Origin: Clostridiales bacterium
Lineage (GTDB): Bacteria; Bacillota; Clostridia; Saccharofermentanales; Saccharofermentanaceae
Assembly (NCBI GenBank): GCA_017428545.1
Contig: JAFRQR010000033.1
Coordinates: forward strand, 1-64,000
Direction of reading: 5' to 3'
DNA: 64,000 bases
Each line of letters starts with the position of its first letter. Position 1 is the first letter of the stretch. Below, in pieces: positions 1 to 8,554 of the stretch. Below the pieces are notes generated by a model that saw only the letters and a program-made list of their open reading frames with translations, was not told where the DNA came from and did not search any database. The translations under genes were made by a program, and so were the position numbers.

Positions 1-50
1 TAGATAAATATATAGACTATTACAACAACAGAAGAATTCAAGCCAAAACA

Positions 51-90
51 AGATGGATGCCTCCTGCTGTTTACAGGAAGACATCCATCT
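51..90. terminator. Hairpin terminator after the AI-2E permease gene
   Basis: Nine-base perfect arms AGATGGATG (51-59) and CATCCATCT (82-90) enclose an inner TCCTG/CAGGA stem. On the minus strand the hairpin is followed by a T-rich tract (TTGTTTTGG), fitting termination of the minus-strand gene ending at 176. Read on the minus strand, its tip resembles the GGAGGCAT element of the hairpins at 34.5 and 44.4 kb. Confidence 0.6.
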
Positions 91-175
91 GTTAAAACAA
101 ATTCATTAATCTATGTGTCCAGTTTCCTGGGTACATATCATGAGACGCTCTTTTTATTTCAGGAAATCAATTTTC

Positions 176-1459
176 TTATGCCTTCGCTTTATCAGCTCCC
201 GGCTTAGCCGCTGCTTTTGCTTCGGCTTCGGCTTTTTCTTCCGCCGCTTCCTCCGCCGCTTCAGCAGCTGCCGCTTTCTTTGCCGCTCTTGCTTTTGCCT
301 TCTTTTCAGCCGCTTCTTCCTTCATTCTCTCGTTCTTTCTCTTTTCCAGCCACGGGATCAGGCTCTCATGATAAAGGATCGCACAGACGGCCGTGAACGG
401 AATGGAGATCAGGATACCGATAGGTCCGAAGATCTTTCCGCCGATAACGATGGAGATCAGGGAGATGACGGCCGGCACACCGAGCGAGTCACCGAAGAGG
501 TGCGGCTTGACGACATAACCGTCGATCGTCTGAAGAACACAGGTAAAGATCACGAAGATGACCGCATACATCGGATCTTCGACCAGAAGGATAAATGCGC
601 CCATGGCACCACCGACGATCGGTCCGAATGTCGGCAGGATATTCGTGACACCGACGATCACCGAGATGAGGGTAACGTTCGGCAGTCCCGCGATCAGCAT
701 GAATATCGCATTCGCGATACCGACACAGATCGCTTCGACGATCGTATAACTGATGTATTTACTGAAGATCGCATTGCTTCTTCTTAAGAATTGCGTATGC
801 TTTTCGTACTGCTCATCCGTAAGCACCGCATGACGGAGCTTGTCGACGCCGCGGAAAAGGCGTTTCTTTCCGGCGATGAAATAGACCGCGAGGATGATGC
901 CGATAAACAGATTGACCAGGATATTCCATACGCTCAGGACCGTGTTCATGGCCCAGTTCAGGTTCTTCGTCAGATCTGAGATCAGCTCTTCAACGTGCTC
1001 GTAGATGTTACTCGTCCACTTCGTGGCATTGAGATGGATGTTATACTTCGCCGCAAAATCATCAAGTTCAGCCAGTTTTTCCTCGATCTGCGAGGAATAG
1101 TTCTGCGCATTGGAGATGAAATTCGTGATACTTGCGAACATCGAAGGGAGTACGACCCACAGGAACAGGGAGATCAGAAGGAGTACGATAAGGATCGAAA
1201 CAACCACGGCCAGCGCATAACGAAGTCTCGGTTTTTCAATCTTTTTGAAGACTTTGTTCTCGAAAAATACGACGAGCAGATCGATCAGATAGGCAAGGAT
1301 CAATCCGATGATGATCGGCGAAATGATCGCCATGACGCGGTTAAACCAGGCTTCGACAGCCGGTAGATTCGTCAACGTAAGATAGGCTACGACACCCACG
1401 ACCGCCGCGAATGCGTATGCTCCCCAACGGTTACTCAATGCTTTCTTGATTCGTCCCAA
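176..1459 (-). CDS. AI-2E family (PF01594) membrane transporter
   Basis: The 427-residue protein has the layout of the AI-2E/YdiK permease family: hydrophobic segments near residues 15-33, 42-65 and 78-105, a polar loop, a helix near 170-195, then a dense hydrophobic second half with the motif NILPTFGPIVGG and a final GPIGILISIPFTA helix. Family members export small molecules or ions; AI-2 itself is proven for very few, so the substrate is unknown. The last 50 residues form an unusual Ala/Lys/Glu-rich cytoplasmic tail. The start is a TTG preceded by AAGGAG about ten bases upstream; no in-frame ATG precedes the first membrane helix. It appears monocistronic. Confidence 0.85.
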   Translation of the reverse strand: MGRIKKALSNRWGAYAFAAVVGVVAYLTLTNLPAVEAWFNRVMAIISPIIIGLILAYLIDLLVVFFENKVFKKIEKPRLRYALAVVVSILIVLLLISLFLWVVLPSMFASITNFISNAQNYSSQIEEKLAELDDFAAKYNIHLNATKWTSNIYEHVEELISDLTKNLNWAMNTVLSVWNILVNLFIGIILAVYFIAGKKRLFRGVDKLRHAVLTDEQYEKHTQFLRRSNAIFSKYISYTIVEAICVGIANAIFMLIAGLPNVTLISVIVGVTNILPTFGPIVGGAMGAFILLVEDPMYAVIFVIFTCVLQTIDGYVVKPHLFGDSLGVPAVISLISIVIGGKIFGPIGILISIPFTAVCAILYHESLIPWLEKRKNERMKEEAAEKKAKARAAKKAAAAEAAEEAAEEKAEAEAKAAAKPGADKAKA

Positions 1460-1618
1460 TGTGTGTTTCTCCTTAAAACGTCAGTGTCCCTATTATAAGA
1501 CCTGACGGAAAATAAATAAACCTCAAATATCAAGAAGACGCAAGGATCCGTAAGAATTCCATACGTTTTCGTTGGAAAAAACACCTGACCGGAAAAGTCT
1601 TTACCAGGGCAAAAGCAC

Positions 1619-3385
1619 TTAGGTCGCGCTTTGCTGCTCGGCGGTATAAAGGAATCTGCCGATCTGGTCGGCAAGGAAATTCCCGCCGTTCATGATGTCA
1701 TGCGTCAGCTGCGTCACGACAAATCCATAGATCCGGTTTTTATAAAAGATCGGGATCGGCACGCTCTCTCTGCATTTCGACGGCAGATCGGCACGCCGGA
1801 ACATCTGCTCGGTCGGGCCTTCCTGTCTTTCTGCCGGGATCACGAAGAGTTCTCCTTCTTTTAAGACACAGCGCAGACGGATCTTCTCCGGGAAATCCTC
1901 GACTTTCCCTTCTTCATAATCCACGCTCCCGTTAAAAAGGAAGAGGGCCGAATTGGTAAGACCGAGCCTGTCGAAATGGCTGATGACCCTGTTTTCCATA
2001 GTCGCCAGATCCGCCTTTTCCTCTCCAAGATCCGACACATCGATCGCAAAATCCGTAAAACTCTTTTGGAACGCACTTCTCTGTTCATTGCCTTCGATAA
2101 TGCGTTCTGCCTGCGCTGTGATCGCCTTATCACGCATCAGCGTAAACAACCGGTTGATGAACTGGTTCGCGCCTCCGATATTCGCGCTCTGCTCGATATT
2201 GACACTCGCCTGAAGCCTTGCGATCGACTGCAGGAGCTTACCCGCATCCGTATAATCCATGGCTCCGTTACTGAAAAAGATATCGATCAGATCCTGCGCT
2301 TCCTGGAAATCTTCGACGCTCATATAGCGCTCTTTAACGGCAACGAGGATCTTTCCGATGAACTCCGCGAAGAGCCTCTGGAGATTAACGGATTCCCGGC
2401 TGATATATTCGTATCTGTAACGATAGAAGCAGTCGTTGAACATTCTGTTGATGAAGGCCGGATCGGCATTTCGCATCTCCAGCTTCGTGTATTCATACAT
2501 CTCGTACGAAAAGGACTCTCTTCCGTAAAGACGTGTGGGGATCTCCACCGAGCGGATCTTCCCGCCGTCCATCTGCTCCAGAAGAAGATTCAGCGCCTGT
2601 CTTCCGAGGGTGATATCCGCAACACCGATCGACGAAAGCGCCGGGATCATGCGGCCTGCCATCGTCGTGTTATCAAAGGCAAACACCATGATGTCTTTGC
2701 CGGGTACAAGTCTTCTTGATTCCATTTCCTCATAAAGAGAAACCGCGACAGAATCGTTGACGCAGAAGATCGCCTGTACATCCGGATTGCGGTCAAGAAG
2801 TGCTTTTGCCTCATCACGACAATTAACGGACATGTCCGTCGCCTGATAATTCTCTTCAGTAAAAGAAATGCCGTTTTCAAGAAGAAGCTTCGAATAGATC
2901 TCTTTACGCTTTACGGAGTCGCGGCTGTCCGGACGGCCGCCCAGCATGCAGAACTTCGAAAAGCCATGCACGTTGATCAGACAGTCCACCGCTTCCTTGA
3001 TGCCGGTCTCATTGTTGTAGTTCACGGAGGAGAAGTTGACGATATCCGAAGCCGCGAATACGATCGGCTTATCCTCGATCTGCGAACTGAAGCGCTGCAG
3101 GATCTTTTCTGCCTTGGCGTTTTCCATACTTCCGAGGCAGATGATCAGACCGTCGAATTTGCATTGCTTTTCGAGAAGATATACGGAGTTATAATTCGAG
3201 AAATAGTTGTGATGGCGGGGATCCTTGTCTTTTAAGCCATCATAGCATCCGGAAATAAGGACCAGATCGATATTCTTATGCTGGCGGACACCACTTTGGA
3301 CGTTCTGGATGAACTCCTCGCCGAAATCCGTGTACATGTTTTCGAGCACGAGGCCGATCGTTCTCTTTCCTTTGCTGCCTTTCAT
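1619..3385 (-). CDS. LacI-like ligand-binding sensor protein without DNA-binding domain
   Basis: The first 300 residues or so match the periplasmic-binding-protein/LacI sensor fold (Peripla_BP_3 type): KRTIGLVLENMYTDFGEEF at the start, VFAASDIVNFSSV, and an AIFCVNDSVAVSLYEEM segment followed by VFAFDNTTMAG. There is no helix-turn-helix ahead of it and no signal peptide, so it is likely a cytoplasmic ligand sensor. A helical linker follows, then a C-terminal region (about 430-585) that looks GAF-like. Clostridial proteins with this N-terminus often end in a GGDEF domain; none is visible here. It lies 39 bases downstream of the EAL-domain gene on the same strand, suggesting a c-di-GMP link (inference). 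Start is ATG at 3385; a GTG one codon earlier is possible. Confidence 0.7.
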   Translation of the reverse strand: MKGSKGKRTIGLVLENMYTDFGEEFIQNVQSGVRQHKNIDLVLISGCYDGLKDKDPRHHNYFSNYNSVYLLEKQCKFDGLIICLGSMENAKAEKILQRFSSQIEDKPIVFAASDIVNFSSVNYNNETGIKEAVDCLINVHGFSKFCMLGGRPDSRDSVKRKEIYSKLLLENGISFTEENYQATDMSVNCRDEAKALLDRNPDVQAIFCVNDSVAVSLYEEMESRRLVPGKDIMVFAFDNTTMAGRMIPALSSIGVADITLGRQALNLLLEQMDGGKIRSVEIPTRLYGRESFSYEMYEYTKLEMRNADPAFINRMFNDCFYRYRYEYISRESVNLQRLFAEFIGKILVAVKERYMSVEDFQEAQDLIDIFFSNGAMDYTDAGKLLQSIARLQASVNIEQSANIGGANQFINRLFTLMRDKAITAQAERIIEGNEQRSAFQKSFTDFAIDVSDLGEEKADLATMENRVISHFDRLGLTNSALFLFNGSVDYEEGKVEDFPEKIRLRCVLKEGELFVIPAERQEGPTEQMFRRADLPSKCRESVPIPIFYKNRIYGFVVTQLTHDIMNGGNFLADQIGRFLYTAEQQSAT

Positions 3386-3424
3386 CACGCTGTTTCAACC
3401 CTTTCTGTCAGATACCGGAAAAGA

Positions 3425-6040
3425 TCAGTGCATCAGGTCCGGTGCGGGTTTCGAGAATAGATATCCCTGCGAATAGTCAACATCGTAACTGATGAGCTTA
3501 TTCTGAATCTCCTCGTTCTCAACAAACTCGGCGATAATGCTGATATTGATCGATGACATCGATTTCCAGCCGGAAATAAGCGCCAGAAGGATCTCGGACT
3601 CCGGATCGTTACAGCACTTTCTGATGATCGATCCGTCGATCTTGAGGTAATCCGCGTGGATACTCAAAAGATGCTGCAGATTGGAAAAACCGGAACCGAA
3701 ATCATCGATCGCGACTTTTCCGCCGAATTCATGGACACGGTCGACAAAACCGACCAGGTCATTGTAGTCGTCGATGTCTTCGCTCTCTAAGATCTCGAAA
3801 ACGAAATTCTCCGGATACGGAACGGAAGACAGATTATCGTAGATCAGTTCAAGGACCTCTTTGTTCTTGATGTCTCGGTAACTGATATTGATACTCACGC
3901 TGTTATCTTCCATATAACGGAAGCGTTCGAACACCTTCTTGATCATGATCTTACTGATCGAATCGTAAAGAACACCGAAGGATCTGGCGACCTCGAGGAA
4001 GCTTCCCGGATAGTACAGTTTTCCGTTCTCATCTTCGATACGCATCAGCGATTCATAGTGGTGGATACTGCCTTCCTTATTGTCGTGGATGCCCTGGAAA
4101 TACGGGATGATCTTATCGTTGTTGATCGCATAATTGATGACACTTACCATATGGTAACGCTCACGGATGCTCTCTTCATCGATGTCATTTTCTTCCGAAG
4201 CCTCATAGACAGAGAACTGCATATTCTTCGCTCTCATTTCCATTCGCGCGGAATTATACATCGCCATATAGTTATCTTCATCACAGCCGTCGAGCACGAC
4301 GAAGATCGGCACGATCGAAATCAGCTCCTCGGTATATTCGAAAAGTTCATTTTGCAGAGATTCCATGTCATGCACGAAATTCGAAAGCGTCGTCCGATAC
4401 GAAGGCACCGCGATCGCGATCATCCAGTGATCGATCATGTACATGTGGAACTTATGCGAGTTCGCGAAGTCGAAACACTTACGGATATAGTTCTTATATG
4501 TCAGTTCGACAAGATGCGAAGAAAAAACCCTCTCCATCTCGGACTGCTCCAGAACATTGATCATACACAGACGGTCATAACCCTTGCTCTTGATATCGAT
4601 ACTGAGTGCCGCCTCATTCGGGATCTCGTCATTTTCGGAATAAAGAATGATCCTTTCACACTCGCGGACAAAAGCGAGAACCTTCTCGGCGAATTCCTTG
4701 TCTTCCTTATCCTGCAGCCTTCCCTCGATCTCGATCAGGATATTGAGCATCGCACGGCTGTCTCTCGAGAGCGCCTCCGTGTGCGAGAACGAGTACGGGT
4801 TATATTCCTGCGTGCATTGCTTTTCGCCCAATACCGATACTACAAAAGCACCTCCGCCGAGGACATTTCTGCCGTTGGAATAAACGATCTCGCCCGCCGT
4901 TACACATCCGCACATATTCGAATTCTCATATGGCGCAAGTTCCCACTTGGCACAGTTGAGGAATCCCGATGTGCGCACATTACTGATATACCCGAAGACG
5001 GTCTCCGCCTTTACGAAATTTTCCACCCTCTGGAAAAGCGCCCGGTTATCGGAAATGATCTTGCCGTCATGCACGAATGCTCTCTTTATCTGCTTTCCGG
5101 GGCGGATATTAAATCCGGCAAAAAGATAGTCTTTCTTCGTCTTTGTATCAACGTCCTCACGGATCGAATACTCCTGCATGTTGGACGGATCGCCCTTCGG
5201 AAATACGTGATCCAGACTTACATCCTTCTTATATTGCAGCTGAAACGGGATGTTCTCGTCATCTTCATAGACAAACGGGAACATATAAAGCATCTCCGGA
5301 TGTTCGTCGAGAAGTCCGTCTATGCCGAGCTGGCAGACATCTACCGCATTCTTTCCGTTGATGGAAAGGATACCGGATTTAAAAGCATCCGTGATCTCAA
5401 CTTCGTTGCCGATCGCCTGTACTCCCGTGGCAAAAGAACTGTAGCTTTCAAGTTTATCGCCGGAAAGCGCCGCGATCATGATCGATCGGTCAGACCATCC
5501 GTTCTCGTTAAATACGAAACCATCCGCCGCGGTAGCAGTCGGTCCGGACTGCGGAAGCGAAGCCACGCCACCGGTCATCGGAATGCTCGGGAAGAAATCG
5601 TTACATCTGTCTACAAAGAGATTCGCGTCCTTAAACTGTCCCGGGAAGAATGTCAGAAGAAGCTTGGTATTATCTTCGACGAATTCCTTCTTGATCATGC
5701 CGCAGAGCATGTCCACGGGAAGCGGCATGCCGTTATAATCATCCATGATCGGGATCATCTCCGAGTGCACTTTTGCGTCGGACATGGTCGATACGGAGAT
5801 CACGCATCTGTTCGAAGCATAATAGCCTTTATTCACGATCGCGGAACAGCTGGTGCCGAAGATCACGGCCTGCGGGACAAGTTCTTTTACAAAACGGGCA
5901 AGCTCCACCGCCTCATCCGCCAGGTGGATCGCCGTATGAATGCGGATAAGAATATCACCCTGCTCAGCCGAAAGATTCAGCTGTTTCAAGGTGCTCGAAA
6001 GTCTCGCTCTGGAAATGTACTGAAAATTCCAGGTGAACAT
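3425..6040 (-). CDS. FIST / degenerate GGDEF / EAL c-di-GMP phosphodiesterase
   Basis: The 871-residue protein starts with FIST_N (about 30-230) and FIST_C (about 240-390) sensory domains, linked in the literature to sensing small ligands, perhaps amino acids. Residues 440-605 look like a GGDEF fold whose signature site reads MIDHWMIAIA, so it should not make c-di-GMP. The C-terminal EAL domain (about 615-865) keeps key residues: YESLMR for EAL(L)R, FEILESED, AIDDFGSGFSN, DYLKIDG, AEFVENEE and SQGYLFSKP. It is therefore predicted to hydrolyse c-di-GMP. There is no membrane segment, so it is probably cytosolic. ATG follows GAGGGCAT. The LacI-like sensor gene follows closely and is probably co-transcribed. 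Confidence 0.87.
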   Translation of the reverse strand: MFTWNFQYISRARLSSTLKQLNLSAEQGDILIRIHTAIHLADEAVELARFVKELVPQAVIFGTSCSAIVNKGYYASNRCVISVSTMSDAKVHSEMIPIMDDYNGMPLPVDMLCGMIKKEFVEDNTKLLLTFFPGQFKDANLFVDRCNDFFPSIPMTGGVASLPQSGPTATAADGFVFNENGWSDRSIMIAALSGDKLESYSSFATGVQAIGNEVEITDAFKSGILSINGKNAVDVCQLGIDGLLDEHPEMLYMFPFVYEDDENIPFQLQYKKDVSLDHVFPKGDPSNMQEYSIREDVDTKTKKDYLFAGFNIRPGKQIKRAFVHDGKIISDNRALFQRVENFVKAETVFGYISNVRTSGFLNCAKWELAPYENSNMCGCVTAGEIVYSNGRNVLGGGAFVVSVLGEKQCTQEYNPYSFSHTEALSRDSRAMLNILIEIEGRLQDKEDKEFAEKVLAFVRECERIILYSENDEIPNEAALSIDIKSKGYDRLCMINVLEQSEMERVFSSHLVELTYKNYIRKCFDFANSHKFHMYMIDHWMIAIAVPSYRTTLSNFVHDMESLQNELFEYTEELISIVPIFVVLDGCDEDNYMAMYNSARMEMRAKNMQFSVYEASEENDIDEESIRERYHMVSVINYAINNDKIIPYFQGIHDNKEGSIHHYESLMRIEDENGKLYYPGSFLEVARSFGVLYDSISKIMIKKVFERFRYMEDNSVSINISYRDIKNKEVLELIYDNLSSVPYPENFVFEILESEDIDDYNDLVGFVDRVHEFGGKVAIDDFGSGFSNLQHLLSIHADYLKIDGSIIRKCCNDPESEILLALISGWKSMSSINISIIAEFVENEEIQNKLISYDVDYSQGYLFSKPAPDLMH

Positions 6041-6151
6041 ATGCCCTCTATTCCCTCCGCGACATTAGTCAATTATCATTATACTCTGCTCAAAAGGGAA
6101 TTTCACCACACAAATTAAAGGAATTTGAGAACAAATCGCAAAGAATAAAAA

Positions 6152-6174
6152 GCGGGGAACTTACTGTCCCCCGC
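6152..6174 (-). terminator. Rho-independent terminator of cassette copy 1
   Basis: GCGGGGAAC and GTCCCCCGC arms (one G-U pair in the RNA) around a 5-base loop; on the minus strand a T-rich run follows. It is almost the same sequence as the terminator at 8409-8431, so the terminator was duplicated with its cassette. It ends the peptide gene just upstream. Confidence 0.85.
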
Positions 6175-6188
6175 CTGATTCTCTTGAT

Positions 6189-6290
6189 TCAGACATCTTC
6201 ATCATCCGTATCCTGGTCTCCGGAAGTGACTATGATGTCTTCTCCCTGAAACGCGATGATCTCAAGGATCATTTCCTCATACTTTTCCAT
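6189..6290 (-). CDS. 33-residue acidic peptide, cassette copy 1
   Basis: This small ORF begins 13 bases after the stop of the secreted protein gene; the stop codon TGA runs straight into GAGGAGG, a near-perfect ribosome-binding site placed for its ATG. The peptide starts MEKYEEMILEIIAFQ, continues EDIIVTS and ends in a very acidic tail (DQDTDDEDV). The paralogous peptide at 8439-8540 has the same length and shares M-[ED]-KYEE-x-I-x-EI-[IV]-x-FQ plus a D-I-[IV] core. Conservation between two copies, position and ribosome-binding site argue that it is translated. There is no signal peptide and no Cys. Function is unknown; a RiPP-like precursor, export adaptor or chaperone-like partner of the secreted protein are all open. 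Confidence 0.75.
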   Translation of the reverse strand: MEKYEEMILEIIAFQGEDIIVTSGDQDTDDEDV

Positions 6291-6303
6291 ATCAGTTTCC
6301 TCC

Positions 6304-8307
6304 TCAATTCTGCTGGCTGTTTGAGGGTATGAATGAAGATTTTTCCCACACCTCATAAAGTGCGCACATCGCCTTTTTCTTCGCAGTATTTGAATTTGGA
6401 TTATTCAGTGCCGCATTCACATACCCCAGGGCGGAAACGGTGACCGTTAAGGCTTCGCCGTCTCCTGAAGTTCCGCTGATCGTGATCTTCTTATCCAGAT
6501 CCTGCAAATAGATGCCTTCGATCCGGATCTTATACTCGCGGGTTCCGGAACGGTAAGCCGTATACGACTTTCCCGCATAAGTGCACGAGGCACTAAGCTG
6601 ATCCTTTGCTTCGGATTTCAGTTTGATCGTAACTTCAATGACAGTCGTGGTATCCAATCCAAGTTTGTATTTCACGCTTTCGACACTGTCTCCCACCGAT
6701 TTTGAAGAAGCATACGCTGAACACTTACTCCTTATCTCTTCTATCCGGTCATCTTCAAAAGTCAGGCCGTAAGAGTTCGGCATCTCCGCATAATCAGTTC
6801 CGATACTCCAGCCACGCAGACCGGAAAGATACTGCTGGACATAATATCCATATCCCGCAAAGAAAGGAACCAAATTATAAGCACCATTAGGGGATGCAAC
6901 AACAGGGGTCGAATAAAAACTCGCAAGGTAGTTTTTCAGCGAAAATGTTTTGTCGCTCGATAGAGAACCGCCGGTGTATGTTAAAGTCGTTGTGACATCT
7001 TCTGCCATCTGGATCGAAGACAGATAGCATGTGAACCCATAGCAGGGTACACCATCGACAGATGCCGTAAAAGCCGGATCAAATGTATCGTACTGCGTGT
7101 TTCCTCCCTTTCCGGGGATTTCAAATTTCATCTTCGCAGATGCCCGCTGCTCCTCTGTAAGGGCGCTCATATCCACATAGACGTTTAATCCGATCCTTCC
7201 GTCCAGCGTAACACTGCATCCTTTGAAACCGAGAGAGACCGGTTCGAGAATGACTTCATTATTCGTAGGACTGCTCGTGTCTTTGTCAGTATTTACCCTT
7301 GCTCCCTGCTGATCACTAAAGAAGATCTTCGTCGCATCATGATAGTGTGCATAAAGGTAAAAGCCCGATGTCACAACGACCGGAACCAGATCCTCCGTAT
7401 TCACGCCGATCCGGGCATCATCATTGAAATTGCCGCCGATACTTATCTTTTCTCCGGAACAAAGATAAACATTATCTCCTGTATTATCTTTAATGATCAG
7501 AGACTCTCTCACTTCGATTCCGCCGAAATTGTTTTCGGTTTCGTCATGCTGATAAATTCCGCCGCCATGTACCGTTGCCGAATTGCCGGTTATGGATACT
7601 GCTTCATAAAATTTTATAAAGCCCGCGTTATAAATTCCACCGCCATATTCGGCTGTGTTGCCTGAAATAACCGTACCGGTCGTAGTGCCGTATTGTTTTA
7701 TCTCCATACTATGAGATCCGGTATAAAGACCGCCACCGTACGAAGCAGTATTATTGGTCAATGTGATTCCGAGAATCGTGGAGTATGTGACACTTTTATC
7801 CAGATAAATGCCGCCGCCTTTTGAAGTCGCATGATTTCCGGTAATAGTGACACCCATCAAAGAGATCTTCGCAGGATATTCACAGTATATACCGCCCCCG
7901 TTTTCAGCATAGCCACCGGTGATCTTACCTGTCTTGTCAGCACTCGAATCCGTGATCACCAACTGGTACTTGTTGGGACTATTCCCCGAAATATCAGGAT
8001 CTGTGGGATCTCCCGAAACAAAAAATACATGTCCGTCACTTTCGGCAGAACTCAAGTTTCTGTCGATCGTATGCCCCCGCAGATCAATAGACGCGCCATG
8101 TGTGATCTTCAAACTGCCCTCACCCGGCAACGCCACATAATCCTTATCCAGAGCGATATTAGCAGGCGAAGTGCTGTCGATCAGCTGCTGAAGCTCTGTG
8201 AAACTTCCCGGCGTACTCGGATCCGTATCCGCAGAAACCAGAAACGGAACCATTGTCACGGCCATAGCCATGCTCATAAGAACAGAAATAACTCTCTTCT
8301 TCCCCAT
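6304..8307 (-). CDS. Secreted beta-helix (Pmp-like repeat) surface protein, cassette copy 1
   Basis: A 667-residue protein with a clear signal peptide (MGKKRVISVLMSMAMAV, cleavage near VSA-DT). Residues about 40-355 form a right-handed beta-helix region with five repeats of GGG[IL]Y preceded by [IV][ST]GN, like the polymorphic outer membrane protein repeats of surface adhesins. Residues about 361-667 form a distinct module starting at VTLDGRIGLNVYVD; this module is shared with the neighbour encoded at 8555-10285. There is no LPXTG or membrane anchor, so it is released or held non-covalently. ATG at 8307 follows GGGAGG by seven bases; a longer 20-residue N-terminus would bury the signal peptide. 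An adhesive or envelope role is inference. Confidence 0.8.
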   Translation of the reverse strand: MGKKRVISVLMSMAMAVTMVPFLVSADTDPSTPGSFTELQQLIDSTSPANIALDKDYVALPGEGSLKITHGASIDLRGHTIDRNLSSAESDGHVFFVSGDPTDPDISGNSPNKYQLVITDSSADKTGKITGGYAENGGGIYCEYPAKISLMGVTITGNHATSKGGGIYLDKSVTYSTILGITLTNNTASYGGGLYTGSHSMEIKQYGTTTGTVISGNTAEYGGGIYNAGFIKFYEAVSITGNSATVHGGGIYQHDETENNFGGIEVRESLIIKDNTGDNVYLCSGEKISIGGNFNDDARIGVNTEDLVPVVVTSGFYLYAHYHDATKIFFSDQQGARVNTDKDTSSPTNNEVILEPVSLGFKGCSVTLDGRIGLNVYVDMSALTEEQRASAKMKFEIPGKGGNTQYDTFDPAFTASVDGVPCYGFTCYLSSIQMAEDVTTTLTYTGGSLSSDKTFSLKNYLASFYSTPVVASPNGAYNLVPFFAGYGYYVQQYLSGLRGWSIGTDYAEMPNSYGLTFEDDRIEEIRSKCSAYASSKSVGDSVESVKYKLGLDTTTVIEVTIKLKSEAKDQLSASCTYAGKSYTAYRSGTREYKIRIEGIYLQDLDKKITISGTSGDGEALTVTVSALGYVNAALNNPNSNTAKKKAMCALYEVWEKSSFIPSNSQQN

Positions 8308-8408
8308 ATATATGCCTCCCAAACCAAACTTATTTACCATTATACTCTCACAATTGGAAGAATACACCTGAAGAATTAAAGATTTTTAACTATGGTGGGG
8401 CAAAAAAA

Positions 8409-8431
8409 GCGGGGGACTTGATGTCCCCCGC
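8409..8431 (-). terminator. Rho-independent terminator of cassette copy 2
   Basis: Perfect nine-base arms GCGGGGGAC and GTCCCCCGC with a 5-base loop, followed on the minus strand by seven T. It separates the two tandem cassettes, so each is its own transcription unit. Confidence 0.9.
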
Positions 8432-8438
8432 CTGATCA

Positions 8439-8540
8439 TTACTCATCTTCATCTGTCCAAACATCCGGATTGGAATTGGTAACAATATCTTTAGTCTGAA
8501 ACTCAACGATCTCTATGATCAGTTCTTCATATTTGTCCAT
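8439..8540 (-). CDS. 33-residue acidic peptide, cassette copy 2
   Basis: The ORF starts 14 bases after the stop of the second secreted protein; TAA is followed at once by AGGAGGG, then ATG. The peptide begins MDKYEELIIEIVEFQ, continues KDIVTNS and ends in an acidic tail with a Trp (VWTDEDE). It aligns without gaps to the peptide at 6189-6290. Synonymous and conservative differences between the copies (Leu/Met, Ile/Leu, Val/Ile) suggest selection at protein level. No function can be assigned. Confidence 0.75.
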   Translation of the reverse strand: MDKYEELIIEIVEFQTKDIVTNSNPDVWTDEDE

Positions 8541-8554
8541 TTCAGTGCCCTCCT

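Noticed and set aside
4058..6118. 686-codon open frame on the plus strand
   Set aside because: It is antisense to the FIST-EAL gene; its sequence is Arg/His/Asp-rich and shows no domain.
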